Under the pieces are notes generated by a model. That model was not told the origin of the DNA. It made no database searches and saw only the letters and a list, made by a program, of their open reading frames with translations. This document shows, in pieces, positions 31,747-37,805 of a stretch of 37,805 nucleotides of DNA (positions are counted from its first letter, which is position 1; each line of letters opens with the position of its first letter). The stretch comes from Candidatus Omnitrophota bacterium (GTDB taxonomy: Bacteria > Omnitrophota > Gorgyraeia > Tantalellales > Tantalellaceae): the NCBI GenBank assembly GCA_016783605.1, contig JADHWG010000010.1, positions 1-37,805 of the forward strand, given 5' to 3'. Position numbers and translations under genes: made by a program.

Positions 31747-31980
31747 ATGGAAAAAGACGTAGCTGTTTTTGAAAAAAATAAATATCAGGACGTAAAGGTG
31801 CGGATATCTGAATATCAGGGGAATGATGTCATAGATGTAAGGATCTGGACACAGCCGCCGCAGGGGGAAGATAAAGTTCCGACCGGCAAAGGAATAAACA
31901 TTAACGTGAGGCTTTATTCGAAACTAAAAGAAGCGGTTGACGAATTAGGGAAAGTTCTTAAAGAAAACAACTTGGTCTAG
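31747..31980 (+). CDS. PC4/p15-type transcriptional coactivator-like ssDNA-binding protein
   Basis: The 77-residue product resembles bacterial members of the PC4 (transcriptional coactivator p15) family: KVRISEYQGNDVIDVRIW forms the beta-strands, TGKGININVRLYSKLKEAVDEL the last strand and helix. These small dimers bind single-stranded DNA; bacterial roles are poorly defined. AGGAGG precedes ATG 31747, so the in-frame TTG 31723 of the ORF track is not used. Confidence 0.85.
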   Translation: MEKDVAVFEKNKYQDVKVRISEYQGNDVIDVRIWTQPPQGEDKVPTGKGININVRLYSKLKEAVDELGKVLKENNLV

Positions 31981-32155
31981 TGCTAAAATGTCATCGGTGC
32001 TTTCTTTTGTCATTTGCGTTCTTTTATTGTATTCCAGTTCTTTTGTATCATTCAAACAAGCTTGTTCTCGTGTATGCGGGGACGGGGATTTCGGATATTT
32101 TTGGAAGTATCTACGAGTTGTTACATTATCGTTATTATGTCCTCATACATAATCC

Positions 32156-34453
32156 ATGAACCTTAAAAAAACCGTAATTTTTTCAGTGATACTTGCCGGA
32201 GCTACGGCGATGGCGTCTCAAATAGTTTTTTTGAGAGAATGCCTGATCTCATTTTATGGGAATGAAATCTCGGTCGGCATTATTCTTGCCGCGTGGCTTG
32301 TGTGGGGCGCGTTCGGCAGTTGGGTTTTGGGCCGGTTATCAGACAATCTTCGATCAAAGATCCATGTGTTCGCGGTATGTCAAATAATATTGGCAATTAT
32401 CCTTCCGATCACTCTCATCGCGATCAGATCATCAAAAGATTTTTTAGGGGTTGCCCCCGGCGAAATAGTAAGCTACGCGCAAATGTTTACCGCGGTGTTT
32501 ATCATACTAAGCGTTTCATGCTGTATTTTGGGATTTATGTTCAGCTTGGCTTGCCGAATATATCGGGATATTACCTCAGGCGCCGCGAAAAGTGTCGCGA
32601 ACATTTATGTGACCGAAGCGCTTGGAGCTTTGGTCGGAGGAAGCGTTGTAAGTTTTTTTTTGATCAGCCGTGTTCCGGCGTTATGGATATTATTCGTTAT
32701 ATCGTTTCTGAATATCGCCGCGTCCATTATCCTGCAAAGAACTTCTCCTGATTTTCTTCGAAGAAAAATATTTTATTGGGCTACCGTAAGCATTCTTATA
32801 TTGAGTACCGTGGCGGTTTGCGCGGGAGGCGCGCGGATCCTCAGACAATTTTCTCTCTCGCGGTTATGGAAAGGGTTTGATATCCTTGAATCACGCTCTT
32901 CGGTTTATGGGAATATAACGGTTACCGAAAGAGGCGGTCAAACATCTTTTTTTGAGAATGGTTTGCATCTTTATACCGTTCCGGACCATCTTTCTCGAGA
33001 AGAAGCAGTTCATTTTGCTCTTCTTGAAAATGAAGACCCATCAAAAATACTTTTGATCGGCGGAGGAGTGGGAGGGCTTTTGGAGGAAATTTTAAAGCAT
33101 CCCGTGCGTGAAGTGGATTACGTGGAATTGGATCCGATGATCATTACCGTTGCCGAAAAGTTTCTCGGGAACGAAATTAAAGAGGCTCTAAATGATCCAA
33201 GAGTTACCATTATCAATGAAGACGGTCGATTTTTCGTCAAGCAGACCAAAAAAAAGTATGATTGCATAATTATAAGTCTTGGAGATCCATATACGATCCA
33301 ACTTAACCGGTTTTATACAAAAGATTTTTTTGATGAACTCAGTCATATTTTGCGCAAACGTGGAATTTTGTCGTTCGCGTTAACGTCTTCAGAAAATTAT
33401 ATCGGAGGTGAGTTAAAAGATTATCTCAATTCGATCTATCTCAGTTTAAGCGCGAGTTTTCCGGACGTTTTGCTTATCCCGGGAGATACGATGTATTTTC
33501 TCGCGTCAAATAGCCGCGGTATTTTGACAAGCGATACGGATACGCTTATTGCTCGTCTTAACGAGCGCGATATCGATACGCGATATGTCAGGGAATATTA
33601 CCTGTTTGATAAACTTTCGAAAGAAAGGATAGAATACGCGACTAAAGCGGTCAGTGAGAATTCGGATGGACTTATAAACAAAGATTTTAGGCCGATCTCT
33701 TATTATTACGCCACCCGATTTTGGGGTACGCATTTTGACGCGCCGTTTTTTAGACGATTTACGGATACCATTAAAACACACGCTGTTTGGGCGGCGGTAT
33801 CGGTAATATGTGTTTTAATACTGATTTTCGGTATTTTTGACAGAAAGCGGCGCGGGAGGAGAACTGTTTTATTGTCGCTTATGACGACCGGTTTCGCGGA
33901 GATCAGTTTCCAGATCGCGGTTATTCTTTCGTTTCAGGTGATATATGGTTATATGTTTTACAAAATGGGGATCATCCTGACTTGTTTTATGGCCGGACTT
34001 GCGGCCGGAGGCTGGATCGCGTCAAAAAAATTGGACAAGATTAAAGATCTTAGAAAGACGTTTTCCCGGACGCAATGCGCGATTTGTGTGTATCCTCTCA
34101 TTTTGCCTCCCGTATTTTTCTGGCTCGCGCGTTCAGAGTCGAATGTCGTTTCATTTATGGGCGCAAATGTAATTTTTCCGGTTTTGCCGATCGTGGCGGG
34201 CATTATCGGAGGGATACAGTTTCCGCTAGCGAACAAGATATATTTGACACGTGAGGAGGATACCGGCCGAGTAGCCGGTATAAGTTACGGATTGGATCTT
34301 TTGGGAGCCTGTTTCGGGTCGTTTCTCGCCGCGGCGTTTTTAGTGCCCATTTTGGGCATTTTTGAAACCTGCATTTTGGTTGCGGTCATTAACGCCGCCG
34401 TATTGGCAAGTCTATTGATCAGCCGTTGGTCTTTGGTCAATAGCGAATCGTAG
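32156..34453 (+). CDS. Fused polytopic membrane / spermidine synthase-like protein
   Basis: The 765-residue product has three parts. An N-terminal membrane region (about six to seven TM helices, opening VIFSVILAGATAMASQIVFLRE) resembles the MFS-like domain of fused MFS/spermidine synthases. A central methyltransferase-fold PABS domain follows: YGNITVTERGG, LIGGGVGGLLEEIL, VDYVELDPMIITVA and NEDGRFFV. A C-terminal second membrane region has a similar repeat (GFAEISFQIAVILSFQ). The polyamine-synthase acid in YVELDP is present, but the catalytic Asp region reads SLGDPYTIQ, not the usual DxxDP, so true spermidine synthesis is doubtful. No obvious RBS. Confidence 0.85.
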   Translation: MNLKKTVIFSVILAGATAMASQIVFLRECLISFYGNEISVGIILAAWLVWGAFGSWVLGRLSDNLRSKIHVFAVCQIILAIILPITLIAIRSSKDFLGVAPGEIVSYAQMFTAVFIILSVSCCILGFMFSLACRIYRDITSGAAKSVANIYVTEALGALVGGSVVSFFLISRVPALWILFVISFLNIAASIILQRTSPDFLRRKIFYWATVSILILSTVAVCAGGARILRQFSLSRLWKGFDILESRSSVYGNITVTERGGQTSFFENGLHLYTVPDHLSREEAVHFALLENEDPSKILLIGGGVGGLLEEILKHPVREVDYVELDPMIITVAEKFLGNEIKEALNDPRVTIINEDGRFFVKQTKKKYDCIIISLGDPYTIQLNRFYTKDFFDELSHILRKRGILSFALTSSENYIGGELKDYLNSIYLSLSASFPDVLLIPGDTMYFLASNSRGILTSDTDTLIARLNERDIDTRYVREYYLFDKLSKERIEYATKAVSENSDGLINKDFRPISYYYATRFWGTHFDAPFFRRFTDTIKTHAVWAAVSVICVLILIFGIFDRKRRGRRTVLLSLMTTGFAEISFQIAVILSFQVIYGYMFYKMGIILTCFMAGLAAGGWIASKKLDKIKDLRKTFSRTQCAICVYPLILPPVFFWLARSESNVVSFMGANVIFPVLPIVAGIIGGIQFPLANKIYLTREEDTGRVAGISYGLDLLGACFGSFLAAAFLVPILGIFETCILVAVINAAVLASLLISRWSLVNSES

Positions 34454-34713
34454 GGACAGTCCCCTGTGCTTGTCCCTAATGAAGAAACCCAATTGCACCT
34501 CGTAGGTGCAATTGGACGAGGTGGAACCAGTGGCAGGTGGAATGTTGGGTTATAGGGCACGGCATGCCGTGCCCCTACGGAATACAATAAAACCTTGTTC
34601 AAAGGATTGATACGATATATAATTGGAATTCGGAAGTGTTTTTTAAACCACCATCAACCTCGTAGGTTCACAAGTGGGCACATGCAATGTGCCCCTACTA
34701 ATTTGGAGAAGGT
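34452..34713. repeat. Repeat-filled intergenic region (families B and C) before metV
   Basis: Contains family B elements GTAGGGACAGTCCCC (34452-34466), AGGGCACGGCATGCCGTGCC with CCTACG (34553-34580) and TGGGCACATGCAATGTGCCC (34674-34694), plus a family C hairpin with 12-bp arms CCAATTGCACCT / AGGTGCAATTGG (34489-34515) and a core-only AACCTCGTAGGTT (34656-34668). No gene is present. Confidence 0.85.
34595..34623 (+). promoter_or_regulatory. Possible promoter of the metV operon
   Basis: TTGTTC (34595-34600), 17-bp spacer, perfect TATAAT (34618-34623). The -35 matches three of six. The leader of about 85 nt would carry the family C core at 34656 and a family B palindrome. Confidence 0.5.
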
Positions 34714-35373
34714 ATGATAATTACCAGAAGAAAAGAGTTGCAGCAGATATTGGATTCCGTTAAAGGCAAAAAGAAAATTTATTTAATAGGGTGCACGTTA
34801 TGTGCCACTGTTTGTAAAACCGGCGGTGAAGCGGAATTGGAGGAGATGAAGAAAAAACTCGCCTCACACGGGAAAACGGTTATAGGTGAGGAGATACTTG
34901 ATCCGGCGTGTAATCTTCTTGAATGCAAACGTTTATCGCGGCGTGAAGCAAAAAAAATAAGTCAGGCGGACGTAATATTGAGTTTGGCGTGTGGGGGCGG
35001 AACTCAGGCGATAGCTGAAATTTTTAAAGATAAAAAGGTTTGTCCCGCGAACGATACGATCTTTCAGGGTGAAATTACGTCACTAACTCTAAAAAAATCC
35101 CGGTTCGAACAGAAATGTTCTCTTTGTGGAGAGTGTGTTCTGGCCGAAACGGGAGGCATTTGTCCGGTAACACTTTGCCCTAAGGGTTTGGTGAACGGTC
35201 CGTGCGGGGGGATGAAAAATAAGAAATGTGAAGTTTCAGATGAATTGGATTGTGTTTGGATACTGATATACGAGCGTCTGAAGAAATTGGGTGAGCTAAA
35301 AAATCTAAAGCGTATCAAGCCGATAAGAGATAATAGTGTTAACAGAAAACCCCAAACATTCGAGACAAAATGA
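34714..35373 (+). CDS. metV: MetV-like methylenetetrahydrofolate reductase C-terminal-domain protein
   Basis: Zinc/Fe-S subunit that pairs with MetF in acetogen-type methylene-THF reductases. Visible: YLIGCTLCATVCKTGGEAEL at the N-terminus, LDPACNLLECKRLSRRE and the Cys-rich MTHFR_C motif CSLCGECVLAETGGICP followed by LCPKGLVNGPCGGMKNKKCE. Length 219 aa is normal. No metF is adjacent in this window, so the partner must be elsewhere if it exists. It heads an operon: the stop overlaps yggS (ATGA). RBS GGAGAAGG. Its presence suggests an anaerobic one-carbon pathway or MetF-dependent methionine synthesis. Confidence 0.88.
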   Translation: MIITRRKELQQILDSVKGKKKIYLIGCTLCATVCKTGGEAELEEMKKKLASHGKTVIGEEILDPACNLLECKRLSRREAKKISQADVILSLACGGGTQAIAEIFKDKKVCPANDTIFQGEITSLTLKKSRFEQKCSLCGECVLAETGGICPVTLCPKGLVNGPCGGMKNKKCEVSDELDCVWILIYERLKKLGELKNLKRIKPIRDNSVNRKPQTFETK

Positions 35374-36035
35374 GCCTTGACACAATAGCCTGCCGAGTTC
35401 AGGAAATATTAAAAGAAATTCCTCCGCACGTTATTTTGGTGGCGGCCGGGAAGACGAGGACGCCTGATGAGTTGGCCAAAGCGATAGAGGGCGGGGTACG
35501 GGCTGTGGGAGAAAATTATGTTCAAGAAGGGCTCCGCGCGTTCGATGCTGTCGGTGATGCCGTTAAGTGGCATTTTATCGGACACTTGCAAAAAAACAAA
35601 GTGAAAAAGGCAGTTAAGATGTTTGACTTGATAGAGACGGTTGATTCGGTAAAAATCGCGGAAGAGATCGATAAAAGATGTGCTGAAATAAAAAAAATAA
35701 TGACGCTATTGATAGAAATCAATAGCGGTAGAGAGAGACAAAAAACCGGGGTGTTCCCGGAACAAGCGGAAACTATAATCCGGGAGGTATCGAAATTAAA
35801 AAATGTTAAAGTTGAAGGATTAATGACGATGGGACCGTTTTCGGGTGAGCCCGAAAACGCGCGGTCGTATTTTGCCCGGACGAAAAAACTTTTCGAAAAC
35901 ATTAAGCAGAAAAATATTCCCGGGATTAATATGGAATTTCTTTCGATGGGTATGACGAACTCTTACAGAATTGCGATAGAAGAAGGCGCGAATATTATAC
36001 GCCTTGGAACGAAAATATTCGGAGAAAGAGAATAG
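35370..36035 (+). CDS. yggS: YggS/PROSC-family PLP homeostasis protein
   Basis: Non-catalytic PLP-binding protein that maintains vitamin B6 and amino-acid pools. The PLP lysine is in VAAGKTRTPDEL (usual VSKTKP; the Ser before Lys is Gly here, a minor deviation). Other marks: AVGENYVQE, WHFIGHLQKNK, LLIEINSGRERQKTG, LMTMGPF and FLSMGMTNSYRIAIEEGA, with LGTKIFGERE at the C-terminus. Length 221 aa is normal. The start overlaps the metV stop. Confidence 0.93.
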   Translation: MSLDTIACRVQEILKEIPPHVILVAAGKTRTPDELAKAIEGGVRAVGENYVQEGLRAFDAVGDAVKWHFIGHLQKNKVKKAVKMFDLIETVDSVKIAEEIDKRCAEIKKIMTLLIEINSGRERQKTGVFPEQAETIIREVSKLKNVKVEGLMTMGPFSGEPENARSYFARTKKLFENIKQKNIPGINMEFLSMGMTNSYRIAIEEGANIIRLGTKIFGERE

Positions 36036-36067
36036 TTGGCTGACTGTTAACAAATTAGGGAGAACTT

Positions 36068-36778
36068 ATGTATGTAAAAGTGCTGTACGATAATAAGGCG
36101 AAGAAGGGGCTTCTTCCGGGGGAAGGGTTTTCGTGTCTGGTAGACGGAAAAATATTGTTTGATACCGGTGGAACCGGAGGAGATCTTGTCGCGAATATGG
36201 ACCGCATGATGGTGGCGGTGGAAGATCTGGAAGCTGTGGTTATTTCACATGATCATTGGGATCATACGGATGGATTATGGGAAATATTGAAACGAAAAAA
36301 GGGGTTAAAGGTTTATGTGTGTCCTGAAACTGACGAAACTTTCCAAAAGTGCATCAGAGAGCTTGGCGGCAAAGTTGCTATCGTAGAAGAACCTACCGAA
36401 ATTTTTGATAACGTGTTCATAATAGGTGGTCTTAAAGGACGGCACAATGAAACCGATATATACGAACAAGTGTTGGTTATAAAAGGAGATAACGGACTTT
36501 CCGTCATAACCGGGTGCGCTCATCCCGGAATTGTGAATGTATTGCAAACAGTCAAAGACAAGATCGGTGTGGATGAACTATATATGGCGTTCGGCGGGTT
36601 TCATTTGGATAATTTGGAGAAAACGGATATCGAAAAAATTATTATGGATCTGAAAAAAATGAAACTGTTAAAAGTCGGACCGACGCATTGTACCGGAGAA
36701 AAAGCGCGCAGGATGTTTAGCGGAAGATATCAAAAAGACTACATTTCGATAGAAGCGGGGCATATAATTCATTTATGA
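36068..36778 (+). CDS. MBL-fold metallohydrolase (COG1237-like)
   Basis: Metallo-beta-lactamase fold protein of the group annotated as 7,8-dihydropterin-6-methyl-4-(ribofuranosyl)aminobenzene phosphate synthase. Motifs: FSCLVDGKILFDTGG, the metal site VISHDHWDHTDGL (His61, His63, Asp65, His66), TGCAHPGIVN, FGGFHLDN and VGPTHCTGEKA. Length 236 aa. The pterin role is proved only in methanogens; in bacteria these proteins are of unknown substrate. RBS AGGGAG. It overlaps trxB by ATGA. Confidence 0.88.
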   Translation: MYVKVLYDNKAKKGLLPGEGFSCLVDGKILFDTGGTGGDLVANMDRMMVAVEDLEAVVISHDHWDHTDGLWEILKRKKGLKVYVCPETDETFQKCIRELGGKVAIVEEPTEIFDNVFIIGGLKGRHNETDIYEQVLVIKGDNGLSVITGCAHPGIVNVLQTVKDKIGVDELYMAFGGFHLDNLEKTDIEKIIMDLKKMKLLKVGPTHCTGEKARRMFSGRYQKDYISIEAGHIIHL

Positions 36779-37716
36779 AAAACGAAACTTATGATCTGAT
36801 CATTATTGGTGGCGGCCCTGCGGGTATAACCGCGGGGATATATGCCGCGCGCGCTCGGATGAAAACTCTGCTTATTGAGAGTATCAGCGTAATGGGGCAA
36901 GTGATGATGACCGATAGAATCGAAAATTATCCCGGAGTGGCGGAGATTCCCGGGTTCGAGCTTATTGAGAAGATGAAAACGCAAGCCCAGTCTTTCGGGT
37001 TGGAATCCCGGCAGGATACGGTTAAGAACATAAGCAGAATGAACGGTGAGTGTTTGCTGGTTGAGACGGAAAATTGTCGGTGTGAAACCACGTCCGTTAT
37101 TGTTGCGACCGGAGCACGGCCGAAGAAGCTCGGTGTGCCGGGGGAAGAAAAATTTATCGGCAAGGGAATTTCTTTTTGCGCGACTTGTGACGGAGTTTTT
37201 TTTAGGGATAAACAGATTTTAGTTATAGGCGGGGGAGATACCGCGGTGGAAGAAGCGCTTTTTTTGACAAAGTTCGGCAAAAAAGTGACCATTGTGCATC
37301 GGCGTGATAGATTGAGAGCCGCTAAAATTTTACAGGAGCGCGCGTTCGAGCACGAAAAAATAGATTTTGTTTTGGATTCAATAGTTGAGGAGATAACCGG
37401 TTCCGCGATTGTTGATGGCGTCGTAATAAAAAATGTCAAAAACGGTAAAAAACTAAATTTTAAATGCGACGGTATATTTATGTTTGTCGGCTGGACCCCC
37501 AATACGGATTTTTTAAAAAATTTTATTAAACTGAATGAGAACGGCGGGATCATTACGGATGAGGAAATGAAAACATCCGAGCGAGGCATATTCGCCGCTG
37601 GTGATTGCCGAAAAAAACTTTTGCGTCAAGTTGTAACCGCTTGCGGAGACGGTGCCGTAGCCGCATATTCCGCGGGGCAATTCGTGGATGAGGTTAAGGG
37701 GACTGTGTATAAATAA
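36775..37716 (+). CDS. trxB: Thioredoxin-disulfide reductase (TrxB)
   Basis: Low-molecular-weight thioredoxin reductase. FAD-binding IIIGGGPAGITAGIYAARA at the N-terminus, the redox pair SFCATCDGVFF (Cys135/Cys138), a second nucleotide-binding site LVIGGGDTAVEEALFL with HRRDRLRA (NADPH 2'-phosphate recognition), and the C-terminal FAD contact GIFAAGDCR. Length 313 aa is normal. No thioredoxin gene is next to it. Last gene of the metV-yggS-MBL-trxB operon. Confidence 0.96.
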   Translation: MKNETYDLIIIGGGPAGITAGIYAARARMKTLLIESISVMGQVMMTDRIENYPGVAEIPGFELIEKMKTQAQSFGLESRQDTVKNISRMNGECLLVETENCRCETTSVIVATGARPKKLGVPGEEKFIGKGISFCATCDGVFFRDKQILVIGGGDTAVEEALFLTKFGKKVTIVHRRDRLRAAKILQERAFEHEKIDFVLDSIVEEITGSAIVDGVVIKNVKNGKKLNFKCDGIFMFVGWTPNTDFLKNFIKLNENGGIITDEEMKTSERGIFAAGDCRKKLLRQVVTACGDGAVAAYSAGQFVDEVKGTVYK

Positions 37717-37753
37717 AATAAAAAATGGGGACACCCCTTGTAACCCCTTTAGC

Positions 37754-37805
37754 GGTAGGTGGTTAGGGATAAAAGGATGTACCCTTTTATCTCTATCCAC
37801 CTACC
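37754..37805. repeat. Long inverted repeat after trxB (right edge of window)
   Basis: GGTAGGTGGTTAGGGATAAA (left arm start) is inverted in the last 24 bases (ends TCCACCTACC): 24-bp arms with three mismatches around a short loop ATGT-type centre. It could terminate the trxB operon; the bases after it are outside the window, so a T-run cannot be checked. Confidence 0.8.

Noticed and set aside
31988-32152. 54-codon plus-strand ORF ending 3 bp before the spermidine-synthase-like gene
   Set aside because: It starts with a hydrophobic stretch and follows the PC4-like gene closely, but has no RBS, its second half is not protein-like and it runs through a degenerate repeat. Could be revisited if conserved.

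Overview
The window looks like a contig from an uncultivated Gram-negative bacterium. A partial LpxA at the left edge implies lipid A. The extracytoplasmic repeat protein, fused MFS/spermidine-synthase-like protein, GH130 and GH113 enzymes, MetV and dense intergenic palindromes would all fit Candidatus Omnitrophota. That placement is inference from content and style; the sequence carries no rRNA or other phylogenetic marker that I could check. I see no tRNA, rRNA, CRISPR array, transposase or phage gene.

Layout. 1-8.8 kb: lpxA tail, a basic small protein, a Ste24-type M48 protease, a MagIII-like DNA glycosylase, an inositol-phosphatase (SuhB) family enzyme, a small membrane protein behind a perfect sigma70-type promoter, a nitroreductase (minus strand), ttcA overlapping a second M48 protease, a flavodoxin/WrbA-like protein and a PIN-PhoH protein. 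8.8-15.1 kb: an exported SmpA/OmlA-like protein, a 450-bp tandem repeat array, a secreted GH113-like glycosidase (minus strand) behind a recognisable class I cyclic-di-GMP (GEMM) riboswitch, and a 1262-residue secreted protein with seven tandem 82-89 aa repeats. 15.1-25.5 kb: greA, a flavin reductase-like protein, a membrane-anchored phosphoesterase, then metY, metX and metW for methionine synthesis by direct sulfhydrylation, a helicase-nuclease with an Fe-S type RecB domain, a YhaM-like HD exoribonuclease and a small zincin. 25.5-29.3 kb: a repeat-filled gap, then a carbohydrate-flavoured cluster: a membrane-anchored CBM-like protein (minus), a ParA ATPase fused to a CBM48/glycogen-binding domain, and a GH130 enzyme. 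29.4-37.8 kb: a stand-alone GGQ ribosome-rescue factor, an NSS amino-acid transporter with a 34-residue MetS-type small subunit missing from the ORF track, a PC4-like protein, a fused membrane/spermidine-synthase-like protein, and a tight operon metV-yggS-MBL hydrolase-trxB.

How the genes relate. Methionine/one-carbon functions recur: metY-metX-metW, metV, and an NSS transporter of the methionine/alanine type. Surface carbohydrate functions also recur: GH113 under c-di-GMP control, GH130, a CBM-like anchor and ParA-CBM48. The most unusual protein is the ParA-CBM48 fusion, which joins a positioning-type ATPase to an alpha-glucan-binding domain.

Intergenic space is dominated by at least four families of short palindromic repeats: (A) GTCATTCCCGC-type, (B) CCCCTACG/GTAGGGG-type, (C) hairpins with an invariant CCTCGTAGG centre but different arms, and (D) nested inverted repeats around a GGCGGA-CCCGCC core. 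Some repeats overlap promoters or ribosome binding sites.
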